Assembly (NCBI GenBank): GCA_013288945.1
Contig: JABDAZ010000022.1
Span: 1 to 49,092, forward strand
Length of the DNA: 49,092 nt
Direction: 5' to 3'
DNA from: Bacteroidota bacterium
GTDB lineage: Bacteria > Bacteroidota > Bacteroidia > Chitinophagales > Chitinophagaceae
The first letter of the stretch is position 1. Each line of letters starts with the position of its first letter. Shown one piece after another: positions 1 to 8,060 of this stretch. A program made the position numbers and the translations under genes. The notes below the pieces were generated by a model. It saw only the letters and a program-made list of their open reading frames with translations. It ran no database searches and was not told the origin of the DNA.

Positions 1-1
1 T

Positions 2-955
2 TGCCTCGGTTATTTTGTGCGCAATAATAACCAACGAATAACCGTACTGGTAGCCACTTCCGGTGATACTGGCGGCGCAGTTGCCAATGGATTTTATGAT
101 GTAGATGGTGTTGATGTTGTTATTTTATATCCGTCAAAAAAAGTGAGCAGCGTGCAGGAATTGCAACTTACAACGCTCGGAAAAAACATTGCTGCGCTTG
201 AAATAAATGGCACATTTGATGACTGCCAGCAACTCGTAAAACATGCGTTTACAGATGTTGATTTAAACAAACAATTATTTCTTACTTCTGCAAATTCTAT
301 TAATGTGGCGCGCTGGTTGCCACAACAGTTTTATTATTTTTTTGCATACCAGCAATGGGCCGATAAAAATAATCCGCCAATAATAAGTGTGCCGAGTGGA
401 AATTTTGGAAACATTTGCGCAGGCTTGCTTGCACATAAATCTGGTTTGCCTGTTAATCATTTTATCGCGGCTTGCAATGCAAATAATATTGTTACAGAAT
501 ATTTACAAACCGGAAATTATAAAACAAAAAAAGCAACAGCAACATTATCAAACGCAATGGACGTGGGCGATCCAAGCAATTTTGTGCGCGTGCTGGAATT
601 GTTTGATAAAGAATTTAATTCGCTGAAAAATGTGTTGAGCAGTTATAGTATTTCTGATGATGAAACAAAAAATATTATTAAAGAAGTTTATCAAAACGAA
701 AATTATTTATTGGATCCGCACGGCGCCGTTGGATATTTATCGCTTAGAAAATATTTAGAAAATCATCCCAATCAAAACGGTATTTTTTTAGAAACTGCTC
801 ATCCAGTAAAATTTTATGATGTTGTTGAACCTGTTATTAATGAAAAAATTTCTTTGCCGGATTCTGTAAAAATGTTGTTGGATAAAGAAAAGAAAAGTAT
901 AAAAATGGATGTGCATTATGATACATTGAGAGAGTATCTTTTGATGAAGCAGTAG
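2..955 (+). CDS. thrC: threonine synthase, 5'-truncated by the window edge
   Basis: Converts O-phosphohomoserine to threonine with pyridoxal phosphate (last step of threonine synthesis, cytoplasm). The frame is open to the first base of the window (residues CLGYF precede the first possible GTG at 17), so the true start lies upstream. About 318 codons are present of a protein usually near 430. Visible family motifs are the SGDTGGAVANGF loop, the phosphate-binding VPSGNFGN segment and the late DPHGAVGY and TAHPVKF segments. The PLP-binding lysine region lies before the window and cannot be checked. The usual partner homoserine kinase would be expected just upstream (inference). Confidence 0.93.
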   Translation, partial: CLGYFVRNNNQRITVLVATSGDTGGAVANGFYDVDGVDVVILYPSKKVSSVQELQLTTLGKNIAALEINGTFDDCQQLVKHAFTDVDLNKQLFLTSANSINVARWLPQQFYYFFAYQQWADKNNPPIISVPSGNFGNICAGLLAHKSGLPVNHFIAACNANNIVTEYLQTGNYKTKKATATLSNAMDVGDPSNFVRVLELFDKEFNSLKNVLSSYSISDDETKNIIKEVYQNENYLLDPHGAVGYLSLRKYLENHPNQNGIFLETAHPVKFYDVVEPVINEKISLPDSVKMLLDKEKKSIKMDVHYDTLREYLLMKQ

Positions 956-1097
956 CACTTGATGTTTTTCGTTCAAGATTCGTGATGCGGGTTTCGGGGT
1001 TTTTTGTTCTCGTTTTTAATTATAATAACGCATCAAATTCATTGTGAAATATTGCTAATCATTTTCACATTACGCCATTTTCAAATTTTCAAATAAA

Positions 1098-1155
1098 TTA
1101 TTGTCCGATCTTTTTGTTCATTAATGATCATTAGTTGCGTCGCACACTTGTACAT
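1098..1155 (-). repeat. dispersed repeat, copy A (type 1)
   Basis: Read on the minus strand it begins TACAAGTGTGCGACGCAAC, continues with ATGATCATTAATGAACA and ends with AAAAGATCGGACAATAAT. The same order of blocks is found at 31539-31609 and, more diverged, at 14643-14700. Similarity to the 31.6-kb copy continues past the core as GTGAAAAT/GAAAATTTGAA words. Confidence 0.75.
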
Positions 1156-1254
1156 TTAAATTTTATTCAGTTTTTCTTTTTATACATGAAACCTGCGTTA
1201 CATAAGTTTTAGAAGTTTACTGCTTTTTATTTGTAGCTCTTTAAATTGAAAAAA

Positions 1255-1359
1255 AATAATCAATAATCAACACTCAATAATCAACATTCAAGTATTATTG
1301 TAGATATCAATATTCAGAAAACTTGATTATTGATTATTGATTATTGAATGTTGAATATT
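1255..1359. repeat. AT-rich inverted repeat between repeat copies A and B
   Basis: Left arm 1255-1293 and right arm 1321-1359 are imperfect reverse complements (about 39 nt each, roughly 32 matches by eye), separated by a 27-nt loop. Each arm is itself made of short repeated words (AATCAATAATC). It could fold into a long cruciform or RNA hairpin. It is flanked by the two oppositely oriented copies of the GTGCGACGC repeat. Confidence 0.6.
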
Positions 1360-1392
1360 AAAACAACTTGCATTAATAAAAAATCATTGATC

Positions 1393-1442
1393 AATAAAGA
1401 ACTAAAGTACAAGAGTGCGACGCCAATGAAGCTTAATTATTA
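1393..1442 (+). repeat. dispersed repeat, copy B (type 2)
   Basis: Contains AATAAAGAACTAAAGTACAA followed by GAGTGCGACGCCAATGAAGC and TTAATTATT. It is the same subtype as the copy at 38243-38290, which differs from type 1 by GAGTGCGACGCCAATGAAGC in place of GTGTGCGACGCAAC. Its orientation is opposite to copy A, so the pair looks like 17-bp terminal inverted repeats around a 240-bp segment. Confidence 0.7.
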
Positions 1443-1538
1443 ATCAAATGTTAGGTACAAAATTTTTTTTATTATTAAGACCATTTTGTGAAACATTAGC
1501 ATGAGAATTGTTATGTTACATTTCTAATTACTACTACT

Positions 1539-1808
1539 ATGCAGGTTCAATTTATAAGAAATATACAGTTTACAAAAGTGCTGAAAGCCGATGGCCGCAT
1601 GCGCGAATTTAATTTTAGAAAACCAAACGGGCACCAGGAAGGAATTTTTACTGTTGATGTGAGTGATGACCGAGGAAACCGTATTATTTTTAAAATGCAG
1701 AAGGAAGATAAAATTTGGAAGATTGTTCCGCAGCCGCTACCAGCGTGGGTTACAGACAATGAAATGGTGCTGCATGATTTGATTGAAGAAGAAATGAAAA
1801 ATAATTAA
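1539..1808 (+). CDS. small conserved hypothetical protein (89 aa)
   Basis: I do not recognise a named family. The 89-residue product has no signal peptide or membrane segment. It alternates short beta-like stretches (residues about 3-60, ending KIWKIVPQPLPAWV) and finishes with an acidic helix (LHDLIEEEMKNN). Codon use fits the neighbours, and the ordered composition of charged and aromatic residues supports a real gene. The ATG at 1539 is the only sensible start; there is no Shine-Dalgarno site, as is normal here. It stands alone between a repeat-rich gap and a convergent hydroxylase gene. Function unknown. Confidence 0.6.
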   Translation: MQVQFIRNIQFTKVLKADGRMREFNFRKPNGHQEGIFTVDVSDDRGNRIIFKMQKEDKIWKIVPQPLPAWVTDNEMVLHDLIEEEMKNN

Positions 1809-1840
1809 GCGGCTTATTATTCTTTAAATTTTCAAATTTA

Positions 1841-2866
1841 TTAATGCGAAATTACGGCAGTTGTCATACTGCTGTTATTCTTTTTAAATTCTTCTTTAAC
1901 AACTTTGGCAGTTTTATGATCGCCGGTATGGCTCCACCCTGGCGGCATTATGACATACAGCAATTTATTTTTTATACCGGGCGCTTTTTTTACATCTTTC
2001 CAAAGGCCAGCAAACTCTCCGAAATACGCATCTAAAAAACTATTTGGGTTCATCTCGCGCGTGATTCCGTAAACTGGTTTTTCATCATTTTTTTCTTCTG
2101 TTAATGTACCAAAAAATTTATCCCAAATGTTTAGCAGGTTGCAAAAATTTGTATCCATATACATAGGGTTTTTTGCATGATGAACGCGATGATGTGAAGG
2201 CGTAAGAATTATTTTATTTAAAAAACCAAGCTTTCCATCTTTAATAATATTTTCTCCAACGTGAATAAATGCGCCCCATGTTCCATCAATAAACATGATG
2301 AAAAATAAAAGCGTTGGGTTAACGCCAAGCAATATACAAATGGATGTGCGGATGATATCTGCATAAGGGCCTTCAAGAAAAAAGTGCGCGTAGGTAACAG
2401 ATAAATTCATTGTTTCAGGAACATGGTGCGTTGAATGCAAACACCACAGCAGCCTGACTTTGTGCGCGAGGTAATGATATACAAAATGCGAAAGCTCCCA
2501 AATAATATATCCATAAATTAACCAATACCACGTAAATGTTGTTTTGATGATTGCAAATTTTTCGAACAAGCCAACGCAAAAAATTACCATGGCAATGGAA
2601 ATAAAACGGCCGATAAAACTATTGAACACATACGTGAAAAACTGCACTTTATAATGCAGCACATGAAAGCGTTTATAAAATGCAGAACGGATAATTTCGA
2701 TGATTAATAAAAATGGTATTAATGGGCCGATGGCATTTTCAATTCCCTGCAAGGTGTGTAGCGAACTATAGTTGCCGGATTTGTACATTGCAAGCCATGC
2801 GTTGATTCCGAGAAAATTTATTATCTCGTTCCAGATGGTTGAAAAAAAATGCAGGATTGATTGCAT
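1841..2866 (-). CDS. sterol desaturase / fatty acid hydroxylase superfamily membrane protein
   Basis: Integral membrane di-iron oxygenase of the fatty acid hydroxylase superfamily, 341 aa. The three histidine clusters that ligate iron are present: H127-x3-H131-x3-H135 (HFVYHYLAH), H144/H147/H148 (HSTHH) and H225/H226/H229/H230 (HHRVHH), plus H202. Hydrophobic segments lie at about residues 45-60, 85-100 and 110-125. Such proteins hydroxylate or desaturate lipid chains or sterols; the substrate cannot be read from the sequence. A TAATTTTG promoter element ends only 4 nt before the ATG, so the mRNA may have almost no leader. It runs convergently to the small gene at 1539 and lies downstream of smc, past a terminator. 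Confidence 0.85.
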   Translation of the reverse strand: MQSILHFFSTIWNEIINFLGINAWLAMYKSGNYSSLHTLQGIENAIGPLIPFLLIIEIIRSAFYKRFHVLHYKVQFFTYVFNSFIGRFISIAMVIFCVGLFEKFAIIKTTFTWYWLIYGYIIWELSHFVYHYLAHKVRLLWCLHSTHHVPETMNLSVTYAHFFLEGPYADIIRTSICILLGVNPTLLFFIMFIDGTWGAFIHVGENIIKDGKLGFLNKIILTPSHHRVHHAKNPMYMDTNFCNLLNIWDKFFGTLTEEKNDEKPVYGITREMNPNSFLDAYFGEFAGLWKDVKKAPGIKNKLLYVIMPPGWSHTGDHKTAKVVKEEFKKNNSSMTTAVISH

Positions 2867-2870
2867 GGTG

Positions 2871-2878
2871 CAAAATTA
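2871..2878 (-). promoter_or_regulatory. TAATTTTG promoter element, sterol desaturase-family gene
   Basis: Perfect match to the Bacteroidota -7 consensus TAnnTTTG on the minus strand, followed by CA. Only 4 nt separate it from the ATG at 2866, so transcription would start at or within a few bases of the start codon. Confidence 0.5.
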
Positions 2879-2881
2879 AAA

Positions 2882-2914
2882 AACAAAACCCGGTTCATCA
2901 CCAGGTTTTTGTTG
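2882..2914 (-). terminator. hairpin terminator downstream of smc
   Basis: On the minus strand AACAAAAACCTGG and CCGGGTTTTGTT form an imperfect stem around TGATGAA, followed by a T-rich run. It starts about 22 bp after the smc stop codon and separates smc from the hydroxylase gene. Confidence 0.6.
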
Positions 2915-2935
2915 CTATAAATTTATTAATAAAAA

Positions 2936-5900
2936 TTAATTCAAACTCCTGAAATCAACAGGCACTAATTTGCTTACTCCGGGTTCTTGCATTGTAACTC
3001 CATAAATTACATCAACCGTACTCATCGTCATTTTATTATGTGTAACAATAATGAACTGTGAGTTTTCACTAAACTGGCGAATCATTTTTGTAAACTTGCC
3101 AACGTTTGCATCATCAAGCGGCGCATCAACTTCATCGAGAATACAAAATGGCGCTGGTTTTATTAAATAAATTGAAAACAATAATGCAGTTGCTGTTAAT
3201 GTTTTTTCACCACCACTTAATTGACTTATTGATGAAGGACGTTTTCCTTTCGGTTTTGCGATAATGTCAATGCCAGTCTCAGCAAGGTTTTCAGGGTTAT
3301 CCAATACCATATCAGCAGTATCTTCATCACTGAACAATGCTTTAAAAACTTTCTGAAAATGATCACGCACCTTATTAAACGTATCTAAAAATTGCTGGTT
3401 CGCAGTTGCTTCCACTTCTTGTATGGTTTGCATCAAGCTATCTTTCGCATTAACCAAATCGTTCTTTTGTTCAAGAATAAATTCGTAGCGTTTTTTCATT
3501 TCCTGAAAAGCTTCGATAGCAGTTGGATTAATCTCGCCGAGATTTTCCAAACGTTTTTTCATCCTGTCAGATTTCTCATGCAATTCTTCCACAGGTGTTT
3601 CACCAGTTCTTGGCTGATCGATAATATCATCCAGATTAATCCTGAATTCAACATTCAATCTTTCTTTCATTCCTGCGAGTTGCAATTTCAACTCGTTCAG
3701 CTTATCTTTTATTTCACTTAATAAATGTTCGATCTGTTCTTTTTCTTTTACTTTGTGGCGAAGCGTACTTTCTTTTTCGCTTAATGCATTTCGCAAATTA
3801 TAATAAGACTGATCTGCTTCGTTTAATTTTTTTTCTTCGTCTTCTTTCTTGCGCAAAAGCTCAACCAGCGCGGTTTCTGAAGTTGTTAATAAATCATCGC
3901 TTTCTGCAATGCTTTCATTCGTTTGTTTTAATTGCGAAGCATTTACTTCAATTTGAACCTGCAAATCATTTAACTGGTTACTTTTAAAAACAAGTTCCTG
4001 TTTCAAACCATTAATGCGACTGTGCTGTCTTGTTACTTGTAAATTAAATTCATTATAGCCTGCAGATGCAGTGCTGTAAGCAGTTTCAGCGGATCGATAA
4101 CTTTCTTCAGCAACAAACATTTTTTCTTTCAACTCATTAACCAATGCAACAAGTGTGGTCCATTCGCTTCGCGTGCCTTCTATGGATGCAATTGTTTCTT
4201 CTAAATTTAATTGCAAATCCTTCAACCTGTTTTGTGCATTTTCCTGTTGCGCATGCAGGTTTTCTGTTTTGTTTTGCAAGGAAAAAACAAAGTTTGTTAA
4301 ACGATTAATATCTTCCTGCGTTTGCTTAATCGCTTGCTCTTTCAACTGTTCATTATAAACAATTACTTCATTGTGTTTCGCTTGGATGTTTGCATTTAAA
4401 GTAGAAACAATTTCCTGCTGCGCAACAATTTCTTCATGCAATTTTTTTAAATTTTTTGCACGGCCAATTTTTTTTCCTTCGAACAAGCCAACGCTTCCGC
4501 CGGTTAATGAATATTTTCCCTTTACATATTTTCCTGTTTTTTCCAATACCACTGCCCCATTGCTGTTTGCAAGCGACTCTTCATTTTCTGCAATAAAAAC
4601 ATTTGATAATAAATATTCAGCCAGTTTTTTATATTGATTATCTACTTCAATCACATTCATCGCCGGAATAGTTTCATGCGGCTGATGAAAATTTGTTTCG
4701 GGCTGTTCTGCAAATTTATCCAGCAAAAAGAAATTGGCTTTTCCTTTTTTATTATCATCCAGCAAATGCACAGCTTGCAAACCTTCCTGTAAATTATTAA
4801 CAACGTAATAATTTAAATAAGGCTCCAATACATTTTCAACGGCTGCGCGAAATTCTTCCTTCACATAAATAATGTCGGATAATATTGGCGCAGCGTGGTT
4901 CCAGTTCGGGTTTTTATGTAGAAATTTTATACTTTCCGGATAACCTTCCATGGAATCCATCAGGCTCTTTAATAAATCGTGTTCATTCTTTTTTGAATCA
5001 AGCTTGCGGCTTTCATCCGCTAATTGCTGGCGCAAAATTTCTACTTCACTTTGCGTTTGTAAAATTTGTTCTTTTGTTTTTTGCTGATGTTCCTGCAGTT
5101 GTTGTAATGCCGTTTTTTTATTTTCCAATTCACTTTCCTTAATCACATATTCTTCTTCCAATTGCTTTAATTGGCTTTGTCGTGTTGTTCTTTCTTCTTC
5201 TAATTGTTGAATTGTTCTTTGCAAATTTTGAATAGAAGTATCTGCAACAGCCACTTTTTTTTCTGCTTCAAACTGGTTGCGTTGTATCTGTGCATTTTCA
5301 GATCTGATGCTGTCAATCGAAACTCTTTTTTCATCAAAAATTTTGCGCGTTTCATCAACGGAAATTTTTAATGATTCTAATTGCTCTTGTAAACCGCTGA
5401 GTTTATTTTCTTCTTCTTCAATTTGTTGTTTGGTAAACGCAATGCTTTCATCCAAACCTTTTAATTGTCCTTCGCCTTTTTGTAAAAATTCCTGTAAGCT
5501 GTTTTCTTTTTCTTTCAAAAAATTCAAACGTTGCGATGCAAGATTTTTTTCATTTTCTTTTGTGCGTAAATTTTGCAAGAGATCATTAAACTCATGTTGC
5601 ATACTTTGCAACGCGCGTTCTTTATCAATAAAACCAACTTTCTCTTTTTCCAATTCTGCATCTTCCTGCGCAATTACAGCTTCTATTTGAAAACGTTTGT
5701 TGGTTTCAGTTTCCGATTGTTCGTTTAATGTTTTATAAGTGATGTTGAAACCTTCCAGCGCAGCTTTCGCGAGTTCAATACTTAACTCGCGATATTCTTT
5801 TTTTATCTCGTAATATTTCTCTGCTTTCTTCGCCTGGTTTTCTAAACTTTTTAATTGGTTATTAATCTCAAATAATAAATCTTCAATGCGCGCTAAATCT

Positions 5901-6457
5901 TGTTCGGTTGCATCAAGCTTTTGGCGCGCTTCTTTTTTGCGTGTTTTATAAATGGTAATGCCGGCAGCTTGTTCAAGCATTCTGCGGCGGCTGTTGTCTT
6001 TGTCTTTAATAATATCATCCACCATTCCCAACTCGATAATAGCATAAGAATCTGTGGAAACGCCGGTATCCATAAACAAATTCTGGATGTCTTTCAGCCT
6101 GCATGAAACATCGTTTAAGCGATATTCGCTTTCGCCACTTTTATAAAATTTTCGGGTAACAGTTACGGTATTAAAATCTGTCGGCAGTAAATTTTTTGTA
6201 TTTTCAAAAGTGAGGCTGACTTCTGCAAGCCCGCTCGCAGAGCGGCTTTTGGAGCCATTAAAAACAAGGCTCTCTAAATTTTCAGAACGCAGGTGGCTGA
6301 TTTTTTGCTCGCCAATAACCCAACGGATGCTATCGATAATATTACTTTTACCACAACCATTTGGGCCAATAATGCCCGTGATGCCTTCATTAAAACTGAT
6401 AAGCGTTTTATCTGCAAAACTTTTAAACCCTTTTATTTCCAAACTCTTTAATCGCAC
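2936..6457 (-). CDS. smc: chromosome segregation protein SMC
   Basis: Core ATPase of the bacterial condensin, which compacts and segregates the chromosome. At 1173 aa it has the usual length. Walker A is GPNGCGKS (31-38), long coiled coils run about 165-500 and 670-1000, a hinge lies at about 503-665, the ABC signature LSGGEKTLTA is at 1080-1089 and Walker B FCILDEVD at about 1104-1111. The start is GTG at 6457, giving the family N-terminus MRLKSLEIKGFKSFADKT; no in-frame ATG fits better. A TATATTTG element lies 26 nt upstream. ScpA and ScpB are not in the window. Confidence 0.97.
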   Translation of the reverse strand: MRLKSLEIKGFKSFADKTLISFNEGITGIIGPNGCGKSNIIDSIRWVIGEQKISHLRSENLESLVFNGSKSRSASGLAEVSLTFENTKNLLPTDFNTVTVTRKFYKSGESEYRLNDVSCRLKDIQNLFMDTGVSTDSYAIIELGMVDDIIKDKDNSRRRMLEQAAGITIYKTRKKEARQKLDATEQDLARIEDLLFEINNQLKSLENQAKKAEKYYEIKKEYRELSIELAKAALEGFNITYKTLNEQSETETNKRFQIEAVIAQEDAELEKEKVGFIDKERALQSMQHEFNDLLQNLRTKENEKNLASQRLNFLKEKENSLQEFLQKGEGQLKGLDESIAFTKQQIEEEENKLSGLQEQLESLKISVDETRKIFDEKRVSIDSIRSENAQIQRNQFEAEKKVAVADTSIQNLQRTIQQLEEERTTRQSQLKQLEEEYVIKESELENKKTALQQLQEHQQKTKEQILQTQSEVEILRQQLADESRKLDSKKNEHDLLKSLMDSMEGYPESIKFLHKNPNWNHAAPILSDIIYVKEEFRAAVENVLEPYLNYYVVNNLQEGLQAVHLLDDNKKGKANFFLLDKFAEQPETNFHQPHETIPAMNVIEVDNQYKKLAEYLLSNVFIAENEESLANSNGAVVLEKTGKYVKGKYSLTGGSVGLFEGKKIGRAKNLKKLHEEIVAQQEIVSTLNANIQAKHNEVIVYNEQLKEQAIKQTQEDINRLTNFVFSLQNKTENLHAQQENAQNRLKDLQLNLEETIASIEGTRSEWTTLVALVNELKEKMFVAEESYRSAETAYSTASAGYNEFNLQVTRQHSRINGLKQELVFKSNQLNDLQVQIEVNASQLKQTNESIAESDDLLTTSETALVELLRKKEDEEKKLNEADQSYYNLRNALSEKESTLRHKVKEKEQIEHLLSEIKDKLNELKLQLAGMKERLNVEFRINLDDIIDQPRTGETPVEELHEKSDRMKKRLENLGEINPTAIEAFQEMKKRYEFILEQKNDLVNAKDSLMQTIQEVEATANQQFLDTFNKVRDHFQKVFKALFSDEDTADMVLDNPENLAETGIDIIAKPKGKRPSSISQLSGGEKTLTATALLFSIYLIKPAPFCILDEVDAPLDDANVGKFTKMIRQFSENSQFIIVTHNKMTMSTVDVIYGVTMQEPGVSKLVPVDFRSLN

Positions 6458-6765
6458 AGTTCAAATTGTTTTTAGTAAGACGGCAAATATAACGGAACGT
6501 GCAAAAAGAACGCCGGGAAACCGTGCATTAATAATTGCATTTATCCACGCTTTATTAACAACAACAAAGCGATACGCGTATTAATATTTTGAAGATTGGG
6601 AATTGTTTGGTAAAGAAAAAGTCATTAATAAAATTTCATCTATTAATAATAGCTTCAGGATTATCTGTAGTTATCTCTTAATTATTATTTATAACATTAA
6701 TAAAATTATTTTTCATTAATGAAAGATTTAATTGCTGTAAATTTCTGATCTATAAAAAATAACAA
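6458..6765. other. 308-bp divergent intergenic region (smc / GH172)
   Basis: Divergent promoter region. No gene seen. It contains the smc promoter (6484-6491) and is very AT-rich between 6570 and 6765, with six copies of the palindrome ATTAAT by eye count (for example CATTAATAA, TATTAATATT, CATTAATGAA). I found no clear TAnnTTTG element for the GH172 gene. Confidence 0.55.
6484..6491 (-). promoter_or_regulatory. TATATTTG promoter element of smc
   Basis: Perfect TAnnTTTG on the minus strand, 26 nt before the GTG start of smc. The -33 box is not obvious. Confidence 0.55.
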
Positions 6766-7908
6766 ATGAAAAAAATAACTGCCTGCTTTTTATTAATAAT
6801 GATTGTAAGTTTTTCTTTTGCGCAAAAGCCTGCAAAGTTTAGCGGGCTTGATGTGAACCTTGGAAATTTATTTCGTTTATCAGATGCAAAAACGCGTTCT
6901 ATCGGGCCGGAAAGTATTACCGGCGAACCCGGAAAAGCCGGAATGGCAACACTTGAAAACGGAAGCGCCGCAGACAATGCACGCAACTTGGGGCAAGGTT
7001 GGAAAGTAAATCCTTATATCATCATTAAACCCGGCGAAACATACACAATGGCTGAAATCAGCGGCCCTGGCGCAATTCAGCATATCTGGATGACGCCAAC
7101 GGGCAACTGGCGTTTTTCTATTCTCCGTTTTTATTGGGATGATGAAAAAGAACCTTCCATCGAAACACCTGTCGGCGATTTTTTTGGAATGGGTTGGGGC
7201 ACGTATGCGCAATTAAATTCATTGCCCGTAACTGTTAATCCGGGCAGTGCATTTAATTGTTATTGGGTGATGCCTTTTAAAAGAAAATGCAGGATTACGA
7301 TGACGAACATTAATACAGAAAACATGAGTTTGTATTACCAGGTTGATTATACATTAACCGATGTGCAGGATGATGCCGCGTATTTGCACGCGCAGTTCCG
7401 CAGAAAAAATCCTGTTGAAAATGGCATCTACACTTTGGTTGATAGCATACAAGGCAAAGGACAATATGTTGGAACATACTTAGCATGGGGAGTTCATAAC
7501 AACGGTTGGTGGGGCGAAGGCGAAATAAAATTTTATATGGATGGCGACACCAAATTTCCAACGATTAATGGAACAGGAACGGAAGATTATTTTTGCGGCT
7601 CGTATGATTTTGAAGTGAACCATCAGTATAAAGAATTTTCTACTGCTTATGCAGGTTTGCCACAGGTTATTCGCCCGGATGGTTTATATGTTACGCAACA
7701 ACGTTTTGGATTATATAGATGGCATATACAAGATCCAATTCGTTTTGATAAAAATTTAAAAGTAACGATACAGGATTTAGGATGGAGAAGCAACGGAACA
7801 TATCTCGTTCAACAATCAGATATAAGTTCTGTAGTATTTTGGTATCAAACAGAACCGCATAAACCATTTCCAAAATTACCATCAAAGGATGATTTGGAAG
7901 AGAAATAA
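6766..7908 (+). CDS. GH172-type (DUF2961) secreted glycoside hydrolase
   Basis: Glycoside hydrolase family 172 (formerly DUF2961), 380 aa. Members act on fructofuranosides, difructose anhydrides or arabinofuranosides; the exact substrate is not readable. A signal peptide (residues 1-19, ending SFSFA before QKP) directs it to the periplasm or cell surface. Family hallmarks are GPGAIQHIWMTP (about 100-111), FYWDDEKEPSIE (about 123-134), EGEIKFYMDGD (251-261) and GTGTEDYF (269-276), with Glu273 in the last motif a likely catalytic acid by family comparison. It is followed after 152 bp by a GMC oxidoreductase on the same strand, so the two may handle one sugar (inference). Confidence 0.88.
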   Translation: MKKITACFLLIMIVSFSFAQKPAKFSGLDVNLGNLFRLSDAKTRSIGPESITGEPGKAGMATLENGSAADNARNLGQGWKVNPYIIIKPGETYTMAEISGPGAIQHIWMTPTGNWRFSILRFYWDDEKEPSIETPVGDFFGMGWGTYAQLNSLPVTVNPGSAFNCYWVMPFKRKCRITMTNINTENMSLYYQVDYTLTDVQDDAAYLHAQFRRKNPVENGIYTLVDSIQGKGQYVGTYLAWGVHNNGWWGEGEIKFYMDGDTKFPTINGTGTEDYFCGSYDFEVNHQYKEFSTAYAGLPQVIRPDGLYVTQQRFGLYRWHIQDPIRFDKNLKVTIQDLGWRSNGTYLVQQSDISSVVFWYQTEPHKPFPKLPSKDDLEEK

Positions 7909-8060
7909 AATGCTGATTTGTGATACGAGATTCAGGTTACGGGATTTCGTTGTAAGTGATACATTTTAAGTAGTAAAATAATTCTATTAATATCTTAATA
8001 ACATAATATCCAATATCTCAAATCACGCATCTCGTACCTTGCACACAAAGTTCAAAAACA

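Larger units (their letters stand above)
956..1538. other. 583-bp repeat-rich intergenic region
   Basis: No credible gene. It holds a minus-oriented copy of the dispersed GTGCGACGC repeat (about 1098-1155), a plus-oriented copy (about 1393-1442), and between them a long imperfect AT-rich inverted repeat built from the words AATCAATAATC and GATTATTGATT (1255-1293 pairing with 1321-1359). The first 60 bp contain the words TTCGTGATGCGGGTTTCGGG, similar to words in other gaps of this window (7918-7950, 8010-8040). No clear hairpin plus T-run terminator for thrC was found. Confidence 0.6.

Noticed and set aside
956-1538. tRNA or structured RNA in the large gap after thrC
   Set aside because: No cloverleaf, TTCGA loop or CCA-like end; the structure is explained by AT-rich inverted words.
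3392-3721. Long open frame (about 109 codons) opposite smc, and several others opposite smc and the TPR gene
   Set aside because: They are antisense shadows of coiled-coil or repeat-rich genes with Phe/Leu/Ser-rich nonsense composition.
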